From assembly GCA_016872835.1 (NCBI GenBank), contig VGYX01000003.1:62001-126000 (forward strand): a DNA stretch of 64,000 nucleotides, written 5' to 3'. The notes below the pieces were generated by a model. That model did not search any database. It saw nothing but the letters and a program-made list of their open reading frames with translations, and had not been told where the DNA came from. The position numbers and the translations under genes were made by a program. Positions within the stretch are counted from its first letter, which is position 1. The number at the start of each line of letters is the position of its first letter. The DNA is from Planctomycetota bacterium (lineage in GTDB: Bacteria > Planctomycetota > Phycisphaerae > Phycisphaerales > SM1A02). Shown here one piece after another: positions 8,410-16,902 of the stretch.

Positions 8410-8463
8410 GACGGCATTGTGGCCGCAGCGCCGCGTTTCTGGGGTATGCGCACGGGCTCGTGC

Positions 8464-8469
8464 TAGGAT
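8464..8469 (+). promoter_or_regulatory. -10 element TAGGAT upstream of accA
   Basis: TAGGAT ends 8 nt before the accA ATG at 8478, with no ribosome-binding site between. It is likely a leaderless transcript start. Confidence 0.5.
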
Positions 8470-8477
8470 TTCCCGAC

Positions 8478-9443
8478 ATGTCCACGCCGCAGCTGGTCAC
8501 CCTGGACTTCGAGGAGCCGGTCGCCGAGGTACAGCGCCAGATCGACTCGCTGGAGCAGAAGCCCGACGCCGCCACCTTCGCCGAGGAGATCGCGACGCTC
8601 CGTCAGGCTCGCGACAACCTTCTGGAGAAGACCTACGCGAATCTCTCGCCGTGGCAGACCGTGCGTGTGGCCCGGCATCCGCAGCGGCCCCAGACCCTCG
8701 ACTATGTGCGGATGATCTGCCGAGATTGGTGCGAGCTGCATGGCGACCGCCGCTATCGCGACGACCCAAGCATCGTGACGGGCTTCGCGCGCATCGGCAG
8801 CATGAAGTGCCTGGTGGTGGGCCATCACAAGGGCCGCAGCACTGAGGAGCGCATCAAGTGCCGCTTCGGATGCGCGAATCCCGAGGGCTACCGGAAGGCG
8901 CTGCTGAAGATGCAGATGGCCGAGAAGTTCCGCCTGCCGATCGTCACGCTGATCGACACCCCGGGTGCCTACCCCGGTCTGGACAGCGAGGAGCGCGGAC
9001 AGGCCGAGGCCATCGCGGTGAACTTGCGCGAAATGAGCCGGCTTCGCACCCCCATCGTCTGCTGCGTGATCGGCGAGGGCGGCAGCGGCGGGGCACTTGG
9101 CATCGGCGTGGGCGACCGTGTGGCCATGCTGCAGTACAGCTGGTACTCGGTGATCAGTCCGGAAGGCTGCGCCGCGATTCTCTGGAAGAAGGCGAACGAG
9201 CAGACCAACACGGCCGCAGCGACCGCGCTGGCGCTGACCGCTGAGGCGAACCTGCGAAACGGCCTCGTCGACGCGGTGATTCCAGAGCCGCACGGCGGGG
9301 CCCACCGCAATCCGCAGGCCACGGCGGAGCGATTGCAATCGTGGATCGTTGACTCGGTACGAGAATTACAGCGATTGGCGCCGGAAACCCTTGTCAGGCT
9401 TCGATTCGAGAAGTTCCGGGCGATTGGTTCCGTCGCGCATTGA
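8478..9443 (+). CDS. accA: Acetyl-CoA carboxylase carboxyltransferase subunit alpha
   Basis: The gene encodes 321 aa, the usual length. AccA with AccD transfers the carboxyl group from carboxybiotin to acetyl-CoA, giving malonyl-CoA for fatty acid synthesis. Recognisable blocks are TLDFEEPVAEVQRQIDSLE, RHPQRPQTLDYV, ELHGDRRYRDDPSIVTGFA, the CoA/oxyanion segment LIDTPGAYPGLDSEERGQAEAIA, and IGEGGSGGALGIGVGDRVAMLQYSWYSVISPEGC (glycine-rich oxyanion-hole region). The start ATG at 8478 matches the family and lies 8 nt after a -10 element. accD, accB and accC are not in the window. It works upstream of the fab operon at 40.6-47 kb. Confidence 0.97.
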   Translation: MSTPQLVTLDFEEPVAEVQRQIDSLEQKPDAATFAEEIATLRQARDNLLEKTYANLSPWQTVRVARHPQRPQTLDYVRMICRDWCELHGDRRYRDDPSIVTGFARIGSMKCLVVGHHKGRSTEERIKCRFGCANPEGYRKALLKMQMAEKFRLPIVTLIDTPGAYPGLDSEERGQAEAIAVNLREMSRLRTPIVCCVIGEGGSGGALGIGVGDRVAMLQYSWYSVISPEGCAAILWKKANEQTNTAAATALALTAEANLRNGLVDAVIPEPHGGAHRNPQATAERLQSWIVDSVRELQRLAPETLVRLRFEKFRAIGSVAH

Positions 9444-9660
9444 GGGCACGAAACACGATTCTTTCGCGATGAATCGCGATGGACAGCAGATGTCTTGTTG
9501 AGGTCTTCGACCGATCCGGGGATAGGTCGGGTCTCAGAGCGGGGTCCACAAAGGGGAATATCGAGGGGTGTGGGACAAGGGTGCGCCTGATCTGGCGACG
9601 CCTAGATGCGTGTTTGGGCTGCTCCTGATCTGAACCTGGAGTGGCTCGTGTCCGACACCC

Positions 9661-10212
9661 GTGCGGCACATCCTTCACAACCCCCAGCTCTTCGAGAGCA
9701 TCTACGGCCGGCTCAAGGAGCTCAGCTCCATGTGCATGCAGTCGCAGCCGGCAGGCCACACCCTGCAGCCGACCGCTGTGTTGCACGAGGCGTTCGTGAA
9801 GTTGGCCGAGCGCAAGTCGACGGACTTCAAGGATGAGGATCACTTCCTGGCCACCGCCGCGACCGTGCTTCGGTCGGTGCTGGTCGATCATGCCCGACGC
9901 CGCCGCAGCAAGAAGCGCGGTGGCGTGGCGTGGAAGGGCTCGGTGGATGAGTTCCAGCCCGTGGAACCGTCGGTCGAGGTGGGTGGGGTGCTGGCGCTCG
10001 AGGACGCGCTGCAGCAACTTTCGAAGGACGATCCCCGGAGTGCACAGGTTGCCGAATTGCGGATCTTCGGCGGCCTTCCAATGGATCAGGTGGCGCGCAT
10101 GCTTGACGTGGCGGTCGCCACGGCCGAACGCGACTGGCGCCTGGCGCGCGCGTGGCTGGAGCGCGAGTACGACGTCGGCCTGAAGTCGATGGTCGCGGAG
10201 GACGCGGCATGA
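9661..10212 (+). CDS. ECF-related RNA polymerase sigma factor
   Basis: The gene encodes 183 aa of the planctomycete/acidobacterial ECF-like family, recognised by PAGHTLQPTAVLHEAFVKLAE followed by FLATAATVLRSVLVDHARRRRSKKRGG. This is the region-2 analogue with the core-binding and -10 recognition helices. A C-terminal region 4 contains LEDALQQL, LRIFGGLPMDQVARML and WRLARAWLEREY. Such sigma factors usually sit next to a Ser/Thr kinase that controls or is controlled by them. Here a kinase remnant follows with an ATGA overlap. The start GTG at 9661 is the first in-frame start after a stop at 9631. The 217 nt upstream hold no clear promoter. Confidence 0.9.
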   Translation: MRHILHNPQLFESIYGRLKELSSMCMQSQPAGHTLQPTAVLHEAFVKLAERKSTDFKDEDHFLATAATVLRSVLVDHARRRRSKKRGGVAWKGSVDEFQPVEPSVEVGGVLALEDALQQLSKDDPRSAQVAELRIFGGLPMDQVARMLDVAVATAERDWRLARAWLEREYDVGLKSMVAEDAA

Positions 10213-10520
10213 CGCTCGAGATGCTGAACAAGGATCGCTGGTCGATCGTGCGCGCCATGTTCGACGCGGTGCCCGGGCTGCCAGACGCCCAGCGCGGCAA
10301 GTTCCTGGATTTCGCATGCCCCGACCCCGGCATCCGCGCCGAGGTGGAGTCGCTGCTTGGGTCCGGTGGCGTGGGAAGCGTCCATGCGGCACGCAACGGG
10401 ATCTCGGGCGCGCGGGTTGCGATCAAGGTGGTGCGCTCGGTCGGCCTGGGCAGGCAGGCCCTGATCCGATTCCGTCAGGAGTGCCGTGCGCTGGCCCGGC
10501 AAAAAGTTGAACTTGCGTGA
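10209..10520 (+). pseudogene. Truncated serine/threonine protein kinase
   Basis: The reading frame encodes 103 aa, starting with an ATGA overlap to the sigma gene. Residues 1 to about 50 (DRWSIVRAMFDAVPGLPDAQRGKFLDFAC...AEVESLLGS) are the helical leader common on planctomycete and acidobacterial kinases. They run directly into a glycine-loop-like GSGGVGSVHAARNG, the VAIK lysine motif (RVAIKVV) and the start of the alpha-C helix (RFRQECRALARQ), and then a stop. The linker usual between leader and kinase domain is missing. So is everything after the alpha-C helix, including the HRD and DFG motifs, so it cannot phosphorylate. It looks like a decayed kinase with an internal and a 3' deletion. A regulatory peptide role is possible but unsupported. 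Confidence 0.75.
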
Positions 10521-10594
10521 GGGGGTGCAAGCGTGCATCGCGTTGCTCCTCGTGCCGGAGCCCGTGGTTGTTGACAGGTTCCTGGCAAGCGAGT

Positions 10595-10656
10595 GGCCGA
10601 CCCCCTTTTCGGCCAAAACCCCCGGCGCCCCTTTTCGCCGGGGGTTTTCGCTTTTT
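10595..10656 (+). terminator. Strong Rho-independent terminator, tandem hairpins
   Basis: A first hairpin (GGCCGA/TCGGCC, 10595-10614) is followed by a 13-bp stem AAAACCCCCGGCG/CGCCGGGGGTTTT with an 8-nt loop (10615-10648), then CGCTTTTT. The A-run before and T-run after make it able to work on both strands. It isolates the sigma/kinase pair from the following operon. Confidence 0.88.
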
Positions 10657-10794
10657 GCCCCTGGCGGCGCCCTCCATCCGGGTCGATTGACGCAGCCTCC
10701 CTGTCCCCGGACAATTCCGGGTCTCCCGGGCCGAGGCCTGGAGCCGCGTGCTCCGGCACTCCAACCCGTCACCCCCCACCCCACGAAGACTCGC

Positions 10795-11658
10795 GTGCCC
10801 TCCAAGAAGCCAATCAAGAAGTCCGCCCCCAAGGCGAAGGCAACCGCCAAGTCCGCCAAGTCCTCCAAGAAGGCCGCGAAGGCGGGCATGAAGCCGCTGT
10901 CGGGTGGCATGAAGCCGATCAACACCGCGAAGCCCGCCGTGTCGGTGGTGCCGTCGTCGCCTCCACCGCCGACGAAGAAGCATCCGAATCGCGTACCGCC
11001 ACCGCCCATCGGCAAGAACGCGCCGCGTCCGATGCCGAAGAAGGAGCCGGTCGAGGAGAAGGGCAAGAAGACGCCGAAGATCGACTACGCGACCGCGCTC
11101 AGCGTGGCTGCGGTGGCCGTGCAGCAGAAGGCCGACAGCTCGGGCTACGTGATGGTGAATGGCCGTCGCGTGCGCATGCTGAGCGGCAAGAACGTGCCGA
11201 CCACGAAGAAGTCCTCCAAGGCCTTGGTAGCCGCCGCGAAGGCGAAGGCCGCCGAGGAGGCGATCGATGTCTCCGAGATCCGTACCAAGCTCTCCGCCAA
11301 GGAACTCGAGGGGTACCGCGAGGTCCTGCGGCGCAGCCGCATGGAACTTGTGGGCCGTGTGGACAGCCTGGAGGACGAGGCGCTGCGCTCGAGTGGCGGC
11401 AACTTGAGCAACATGCCGTTGCACATGGCCGACGTGGGCACCGACACGTTCGATCAGGAGTTCGCGCTGAACATGGCCGCAAGCGACCGTGAGAAGCTGG
11501 CTGAGATCGACGCCGCGCTGCAGCGCATCACAGATCGGATCTACGGCGTCTGCCAGATCACCGGCAAGCCCATCCCGAAGGCGCGTCTGGACGCGAATCC
11601 GCTGGCGAAGTACACGGTGGAGGCCGCTCGGCTGGTCGAGCGCGGCGTCGCGCGGTGA
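10795..11658 (+). CDS. DksA/TraR-like protein with Lys/Pro-rich N-terminal extension
   Basis: The gene encodes 287 aa. The first ~110 residues are rich in Lys, Ala, Ser and Pro (KKPIKKSAPKAKATAKSAK and SSPPPPTKKH), resembling a histone-H1-like tail that could bind nucleic acid. The last ~120 residues resemble DksA/TraR: a coiled coil (ELEGYREVLRRSRMELVGRVDSLEDEAL), then DREKLAEIDAALQRITDRIYGVCQITGKPIPKARL split by a loop. In DksA a C4 zinc finger follows. Here only one of the four cysteines remains. DksA proteins bind the RNA polymerase secondary channel; that role is inferred for this variant. The GTG start is chosen because it begins the compositionally distinct domain. The gene overlaps lspA by 4 nt (GTGA). 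Confidence 0.75.
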   Translation: MPSKKPIKKSAPKAKATAKSAKSSKKAAKAGMKPLSGGMKPINTAKPAVSVVPSSPPPPTKKHPNRVPPPPIGKNAPRPMPKKEPVEEKGKKTPKIDYATALSVAAVAVQQKADSSGYVMVNGRRVRMLSGKNVPTTKKSSKALVAAAKAKAAEEAIDVSEIRTKLSAKELEGYREVLRRSRMELVGRVDSLEDEALRSSGGNLSNMPLHMADVGTDTFDQEFALNMAASDREKLAEIDAALQRITDRIYGVCQITGKPIPKARLDANPLAKYTVEAARLVERGVAR

Positions 11659-12317
11659 GTGCGCCCGCCGGGCAGCCGGCTCCGTCCGATCGGCCCGCCT
11701 GGCGATGTGCCGGGTGCTGGGTGCTGCTTGTGGCGATCACGCTGTCGGGCCTCACGATGGATCTGGCCACGAAGGCATGGGCGTTTCGAACCGTCGCGGG
11801 GCAGCCGGTGGAACTTCCCTACGACGAGATCGCGGGCAATCCCTCGTACCGATTGCCGTGGCATCAGGGCGTTCGCGCACTGCCCGGTGATCTGCTGGAC
11901 TTCCGGCTCGTGCTGAACCATGGCGCGGTTTTCGGTCTGGGACAGCAGCGAAGACCGGTGTTCATCGCCTTCACGGTGGTGGCCGTCGTCGCGGCGGTCG
12001 GCGTGTTCGGCTGGTGGACCACGAGGAGCGCGCGTTGGGCGCATGTCGGCATCGCGCTGGTGCTGGCGGGCGGACTGGGGAATCTCTACGACCGTCTGGC
12101 GTTCGGCGCGGTGCGCGACTTCCTGCACATGACGCCGCGCTGGAACCTTCCCTTCGGGCTGCGGTGGCCCGGTGGAAGCGGTGAACTCTTCCCGTGGGTG
12201 TTCAACGTGGCGGACGTGCTGCTGCTGGCAGGCATGGCGCTGCTGCTGTTCACCGCGAATCGGCCGGCGGCGAAAACGGGCGGATCGCCTGCTCCAGCCC
12301 CTGCGGATCGTCCTTGA
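11655..12317 (+). CDS. lspA: Lipoprotein signal peptidase (signal peptidase II)
   Basis: The gene encodes 220 aa, longer than the ~165 aa norm because of extra loops. LspA is an inner-membrane aspartyl protease that cleaves the signal peptide of lipidated prolipoproteins. Conserved boxes are present: the first helix ends TMDLATKAWAF (D-x-x-TK); LVLNHGAVFGL; the GGLGNLYDRL box with one catalytic Asp; and FNVADVLL with the second. Several lipoproteins encoded in this window would be its substrates. The GTG start overlaps the DksA-like stop by 4 nt, suggesting coupling. The 3' end overlaps the convergent truB gene by 68 nt. Confidence 0.93.
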   Translation: MSAPAGQPAPSDRPAWRCAGCWVLLVAITLSGLTMDLATKAWAFRTVAGQPVELPYDEIAGNPSYRLPWHQGVRALPGDLLDFRLVLNHGAVFGLGQQRRPVFIAFTVVAVVAAVGVFGWWTTRSARWAHVGIALVLAGGLGNLYDRLAFGAVRDFLHMTPRWNLPFGLRWPGGSGELFPWVFNVADVLLLAGMALLLFTANRPAAKTGGSPAPAPADRP

Positions 12318-12963
12318 GCGGCATCGCCATCGAAAGGTCGTAGGGACCGATCGCGGTGCGCCGGATCGACAGGCAGTGGCCCAGAGTTCCAAGGCGAAGC
12401 GCCAGGTCGCGCGCCAGACTGCGCACGTAGAACCCCTTCGCGCAGCGGATCGAGAGTCGCGCGACCGGCCATGCGTAATCCAGCAGATCCAGCGCGTGCA
12501 CGGTCACGTCACGAGGCTGCGGCTCCACCGCGTCGCCCTTGCGTGCCAGGTCGTAGGCGCGACGGCCCTGGATCTTGATGGCGCTGAAGGCCGGTGGCGC
12601 CTGCGCAAAGGTGCCGCGGAAGGATTCCAGCGCCGCAAGCACCTGCTCGCGCGAGGGCGGGGGCCCGTCGCAAGCCGCAGGTACGCGCTCACCCTCGGTG
12701 TCCAGCGTGGCGGTGGTGGCGCTCAGATCGATCTCGGTCTCGTAGCGCTTCTCGAGTCCCATGAGAAAGGGGATCTGCTTGGTCGCGCGACCGATCGCCA
12801 CGATCAGCACGCCGGTCGCCAGGGGATCCAGCGTTCCGGCATGACCGGCCTTGGCGCCGCCCAAGGCGCGGCGCACGCGCTCCACCGCACGCATGCTCGT
12901 CATGCCGAGCGGCTTGTCGATCACCAGGATTCCCTGCAGGGCGGCATCCATGATTCGGTCCAT
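12250..12963 (-). CDS. truB: tRNA pseudouridine(55) synthase
   Basis: The gene encodes 237 aa. TruB converts U55 in the T-loop of tRNAs to pseudouridine. The N-terminus GILVIDKPLGMTSMRAV, the active-site block GHAGTLDPLATGVL (catalytic Asp in TLDPL), KRYETEIDLSATTATLDTEG, PPAFSAIKIQGRRAYDLARKG and CAKGFYVRSLARDL are all characteristic. It lacks a PUA domain and is shorter than the 314-aa E. coli protein. The ATG at 12963 gives the best family fit; an in-frame ATG at 12990 is the alternative. It is convergent with and overlaps lspA, and divergent from the HD-GYP regulator. Confidence 0.93.
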   Translation of the reverse strand: MDRIMDAALQGILVIDKPLGMTSMRAVERVRRALGGAKAGHAGTLDPLATGVLIVAIGRATKQIPFLMGLEKRYETEIDLSATTATLDTEGERVPAACDGPPPSREQVLAALESFRGTFAQAPPAFSAIKIQGRRAYDLARKGDAVEPQPRDVTVHALDLLDYAWPVARLSIRCAKGFYVRSLARDLALRLGTLGHCLSIRRTAIGPYDLSMAMPLKDDPQGLEQAIRPFSPPADSR

Positions 12964-13011
12964 GGGTATGCTCGCAGAATCGGTAGGCATGCGCTTGACC
13001 CGACGACGGGC

Positions 13012-14793
13012 GTGAGCGGGCCGGCCGAACTCCCCATGCATGTGCCCCCAGACGAGGACCGCGCGACCATCCTTGTGGTTGATGATCAGCCGACGGTCGT
13101 CGCGGCGGTTCGCTCGATGCTTGCGAGCCGACCGAAGTGGGAGGTGCACACGGTCGCCACCTTCGCCGACGCACTGGATGCGGCTGTGCGCCTGAAGCCG
13201 AACGTCATCCTGCAGGACATGGTGCTGGCGGACGGGAATGGTCTTGCGCTCGTCGCCCGATACGTGGCGTGTCGGGATCTGCCCGGCGTGCAGATCATCA
13301 TGCTGTCCGTGGATGAGCGTCCCGAGCACAAGGCGGCGGCATTCGACGCGGGCGCGTTCGACTACATCGTGAAGATGCCGTCGCAGGCCGAGTTTGTGGT
13401 GCGCGTGCGACACGCGGTGCGCCAGTCGGAGATGGTCGCCACGCAGGTGCGGCTGCTCGACGAGGCCGAGGCCGCGAACCAGCGAGCCGAGCGGCAGCTG
13501 CTGGCGCGCGAGCAGGCGGAGAAGCTGCTTCAGGAGCGGACGCTGGAACTGGCCGCGCTGAATGCGCGCCTGCAGACGGACCTGTCGCTCCGCCTGGAGA
13601 CGCTGAACCGCATAGGGGCGGATCTGCACATGCTCCAGGATCTGGACATGCTGCTGAAGCGCCTGTTGGCGGAGGCGCGCGGCGCCTTCGGCTGCGAGGC
13701 CGGCAGCATCCTGCTCCGAGATGGAGATCGGCTGGTCTTCACCTACGCGCAGAACGACGTGCTGAACGTCGAGACGCGTTTTCCCGATCCCAAGCGCAGT
13801 CCGGTGCATCTTCCGATCGACCGCGCCAGCATCGCGGGCGCCGGTGCCGTGGACGGTCTGGTGATCGTGAAGGACGCATACGACCTGCCGGCCGACGTGC
13901 CGTTCCGATTCAACCGTTCGTTCGACGAGGCCACCGGGTACCACACGCGGGCGGTGCTTGCGGTCGCGCTGCGGGATTCGGCGCATCGCCTGCTGGGCGT
14001 GCTGCAGCTGATCAATCCGCGGGCTCAGGGAGCGCACCACGGTCGCGATTTCACCGACGACGATCGGAAACTGGCACAGCACTTCGCCGGTCTTGCCGCG
14101 ATGGCGCTGGAGCGCTCGCAGCTGGGCCGATCGATGGTGCTGCGCATGATGCGGCTTGCCGAGATGCGTGATCCGAAGGAGACTGGCGCGCACGTCAAGC
14201 GTGTGGCGGAAGTCGCGGCGTTGCTGTACCAGGCGTGGGCGGAGCGTCGCTCGATGCCTGAGCGTGAGATGGAGCGGAAGCTCGATCTGCTGCGCACCGC
14301 AGCGATGCTGCATGATCTTGGCAAGGTCGCCATCCCGGACGCGATCCTGAAGAAGCCTGCCAAGCTGGATCCGCCTGAGCGCGCGGTGATGGAACTGCAT
14401 CCGGTGCATGGCGCACGCACTCTCGACGGGCTCTCCACGGCGCTCGACGAGGCCACGGCTGACGTGATCCTGTATCACCAGTCGCGTTGGGACGGGCACG
14501 GCTACCCGTCGCACCAGACGATCGTGGCGGAGCTGGGACGCCTGGGCCGGCGACCCGAGGATGTACCCGCTCCGGTAGGTTCGGAGATACCGATCTTCGC
14601 GCGTTGCGTGGCGCTGGCCGACGTGTTCGACGCGCTCATGTCCCGGCGTGTGTACAAGGATCCGTGGCCGCCCGAGCGCGTCCTGGAGACCATCGTGTCC
14701 GAATCCGGCAGTCACTTCGATCCGGAGCTCGTCGAGATCTTCCGTACGCGGTTCGACGCGATGTGTGCCGCGAACCAGATGTTCCTCGAGTGA
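13012..14793 (+). CDS. Response regulator with REC, GAF and degenerate HD-GYP domains
   Basis: The gene encodes 593 aa. The N-terminal receiver domain (ILVVDDQP, acceptor Asp in ILQDMVLADG, Ser in IMLSVDE, Lys in YIVKMP) is followed by a coiled-coil linker (EAEAANQRAERQLLAREQAE) and a GAF domain (about residues 200-365). Next comes an HD-GYP domain with MLHDLGKVAIPDAI (His434-Asp435) and the DGHGYP signature at 494-499. HD-GYP domains hydrolyse cyclic di-GMP. Here the usual HHE before the signature reads HQS, losing one metal-ligand His, so activity may be altered. The GTG at 13012 is used; the ATG at 13036 is an alternative. Confidence 0.85.
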   Translation: MSGPAELPMHVPPDEDRATILVVDDQPTVVAAVRSMLASRPKWEVHTVATFADALDAAVRLKPNVILQDMVLADGNGLALVARYVACRDLPGVQIIMLSVDERPEHKAAAFDAGAFDYIVKMPSQAEFVVRVRHAVRQSEMVATQVRLLDEAEAANQRAERQLLAREQAEKLLQERTLELAALNARLQTDLSLRLETLNRIGADLHMLQDLDMLLKRLLAEARGAFGCEAGSILLRDGDRLVFTYAQNDVLNVETRFPDPKRSPVHLPIDRASIAGAGAVDGLVIVKDAYDLPADVPFRFNRSFDEATGYHTRAVLAVALRDSAHRLLGVLQLINPRAQGAHHGRDFTDDDRKLAQHFAGLAAMALERSQLGRSMVLRMMRLAEMRDPKETGAHVKRVAEVAALLYQAWAERRSMPEREMERKLDLLRTAAMLHDLGKVAIPDAILKKPAKLDPPERAVMELHPVHGARTLDGLSTALDEATADVILYHQSRWDGHGYPSHQTIVAELGRLGRRPEDVPAPVGSEIPIFARCVALADVFDALMSRRVYKDPWPPERVLETIVSESGSHFDPELVEIFRTRFDAMCAANQMFLE

Positions 14794-14812
14794 GGGTTCG
14801 CGCGCAGCACCC

Positions 14813-14818
14813 TAGAAT
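14813..14818 (+). promoter_or_regulatory. -10 element TAGAAT, leaderless start
   Basis: TAGAAT, one base from the TATAAT consensus, ends 6 nt before the GTG at 14825, with no Shine-Dalgarno. It fits a leaderless transcript. Confidence 0.55.
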
Positions 14819-14824
14819 GAGCCG

Positions 14825-15391
14825 GTGCAGCCTTCATCCGAAGCGCAGACCGTGGCTCGACCGCCGTTCCTGGCTGGGCTGCTCATCGGCGGGTGGCTGT
14901 CGCTCCTGATCGGAGCTGGCGCGAACGCGGCGTGGCTGTTCATGGCGTTGAAGCGCGCGGGGGTGCAGTTCGCCTCGCGTGACACGCGCATGCTGGATGC
15001 GGAGGAGACGGGGCGTGTGCTTGCAGGCGTGCTGGCGCAGCCGGCTTTCCTCGCGGTGTTCATGCTGGGGCTGGTGGTGGGTCCGGCTGGCGCGTGGCTC
15101 CTGATTCGAAGAGCGCGTGTCGGCGGTCCGGGAGCCCGGCGGCTGCGATGGGCTGCGGCGGGACTCGTGATCGCGGGCGCGATCGGTGCCGCGCAACTCG
15201 CGCTCGCCCGGACCATCGCCGACCGTGCCGTTGAGCGCACCGAGGCGCTTGTGTCCGACGATCAGGCACGGGCTGCCACGGCGCGTTCCGCGCTGGATGT
15301 GGCGCATCGCACGAGCGAGGTGGCCTACGCAGCACAGACCGGGCTTGTCGCTGTCGCGGCGCTGATTCTGGTGCCGCGGCCACGGGGCTGA
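14825..15391 (+). CDS. Four-helix membrane protein, unknown function
   Basis: The gene encodes 188 aa from a GTG start placed directly after a -10 element. Four hydrophobic segments are seen: residues ~15-42, 68-95, 105-130 and 160-185. Between the third and fourth lies an amphipathic stretch ending DVAHRTSEVAY. The topology and the His/Ser-containing loop before the last helix are reminiscent of DUF4149-type proteins, but the resemblance is weak. It lies between the HD-GYP regulator and icd, all on the plus strand, with its own promoter. Confidence 0.75.
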   Translation: MQPSSEAQTVARPPFLAGLLIGGWLSLLIGAGANAAWLFMALKRAGVQFASRDTRMLDAEETGRVLAGVLAQPAFLAVFMLGLVVGPAGAWLLIRRARVGGPGARRLRWAAAGLVIAGAIGAAQLALARTIADRAVERTEALVSDDQARAATARSALDVAHRTSEVAYAAQTGLVAVAALILVPRPRG

Positions 15392-15438
15392 TGCCGCTCG
15401 CGTGACGCGGTTACGCTTCTTGACCCCAAGGAGACCTC

Positions 15439-16902
15439 ATGCGCATCGCTCTTGCCCCCGGAGACGGAATCGGCCCCGAGATCATGAACGCCACGCTCGA
15501 GCTGCTGAAGGCGGCGGGTGGCTCGCAGGCGATCGAGTTCGTGGTGGTGGAGATGGGCAAGCACTGCTTCGATCGCGGCGAGACGCGCGGCATGACGAAC
15601 GCGGCGATCGAGATGGTCGAGGCCTGCGGCCTGCTGCTGAAGGGGCCCATGGAGACTCCCAAGAGCGGCGGCGGCAAGTCGATCAACGTGACGGTGCGCA
15701 AGATCTGGAACGCCTTCGCGAATCTGCGCCACTTCCGCACGCTGCCGGGCGTGATGACGCCCTACAGCCGCAGCGGCGTGAGCGTGGACTTCTTCATCGT
15801 GCGCGAGAACATCGAGGACACCTACGGCGGCATCGAGCATCGGCTCAGCAACGACGTGGTGCAGTGCAAGCGCCTGATCAGTGCGCCTGGCAGCGACGCG
15901 GTGCACCGCTTCGCGTTCGAGACGGCGCGGCGCGTGGGCATCAAGAAGGTGCACTGTGGCCACAAGGCCAACATCATGAAAATGACCGACGGCCTGTTCC
16001 TTGAGCGCTTCAAGGCCGTGGCCGCGGAGTACCCCGAGATCGAGACGGCGGACGTGATCGTGGACGCGCTCTGCATGAATCTGGTGATGAAGCCGCAGCA
16101 GTACCGCATGATCGTGCTGCCGAACCTGCAGGGTGACATCGTGAGCGATCTTGCCGCGGGCCTGGTGGGCGGTCTGGGCTTTGCGCCAAGCGCCAACATC
16201 GGCAACCACATCAGCATCTTCGAGGCGGTGCACGGTACGGCGCCCGACATCGCCGGCAAGGGCATCGCGAATCCGTGCTCGCTCATCCTGAGCACCATCA
16301 TGCTGCTGCGCCACGTGGGCATGTTGGGCACGGCGTCGCGCCTGGAGAACGCGCTGCTGGCCTCGCTGGAGCAGGGGGTGCGTACGGGTGACTTCGGCGA
16401 TGCAGCCAAGCCGGCGCTGGGCACGATGGACTTCGTGCACGAGGTGGCGAAGCGACTTGGCCAGAAGCCCGGCCTGATCGCCGCGGTGCCCGACGCCGAG
16501 GATCGCGTCACCTTCAAGGCACCGGTGAAGCCCTTCAGAGCGGCGGCGGTGCACACCTTCGGCCCGGGCAAGACCGAGGTGGTGGGCGCGGACGTCTATC
16601 TCGACGCGGCCGAAGGCTGCCACGAGCTCGCGAAGCGCCTGCAGGAACTCGTGCAGGGCACGTCGTTCCGGCTGAAGCTGATCTCGAACCGAGGCACGCA
16701 GGTGTGGCCGACGGGGAGCGTGTACACCGATTGCGTGGACTACTGGCGCGCGCGATTCGAGCGTGTGGAAGGTGCTGCGGTGGCGCAGCCTCAGACGATC
16801 GACCTGCTGCAGCGCATCGCCGCGAAGTACGTCGTCTGCAGCTACGAACTGTTGCGTACGTTCGACGGCAAGCCCGGCTTCAGCATGGCGCAGGGGCAGT
16901 AG
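15439..16902 (+). CDS. icd: Isocitrate dehydrogenase (NADP-type, long form)
   Basis: The gene encodes 487 aa. It oxidatively decarboxylates isocitrate to 2-oxoglutarate in the TCA cycle. Family blocks are LAPGDGIGPEIMNATLELL, KGPMETPKSGGGKSINVTVRK (substrate-binding Ser region), FFIVRENIEDTYGGIEHR, KKVHCGHKANIMKMTDG, LPNLQGDIVSDLAAGLVGGLG and HGTAPDIAGKGIANP. The C-terminal ~140-residue extension matches the Thermus/Rickettsia-type enzyme of about 480-500 aa rather than the E. coli form. A Shine-Dalgarno AAGGAG (15428-15433) sits 5 nt before the ATG, one of the minority of leadered genes here. The TAG stop is shared with the -10 element of the next gene. Confidence 0.95.
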   Translation: MRIALAPGDGIGPEIMNATLELLKAAGGSQAIEFVVVEMGKHCFDRGETRGMTNAAIEMVEACGLLLKGPMETPKSGGGKSINVTVRKIWNAFANLRHFRTLPGVMTPYSRSGVSVDFFIVRENIEDTYGGIEHRLSNDVVQCKRLISAPGSDAVHRFAFETARRVGIKKVHCGHKANIMKMTDGLFLERFKAVAAEYPEIETADVIVDALCMNLVMKPQQYRMIVLPNLQGDIVSDLAAGLVGGLGFAPSANIGNHISIFEAVHGTAPDIAGKGIANPCSLILSTIMLLRHVGMLGTASRLENALLASLEQGVRTGDFGDAAKPALGTMDFVHEVAKRLGQKPGLIAAVPDAEDRVTFKAPVKPFRAAAVHTFGPGKTEVVGADVYLDAAEGCHELAKRLQELVQGTSFRLKLISNRGTQVWPTGSVYTDCVDYWRARFERVEGAAVAQPQTIDLLQRIAAKYVVCSYELLRTFDGKPGFSMAQGQ

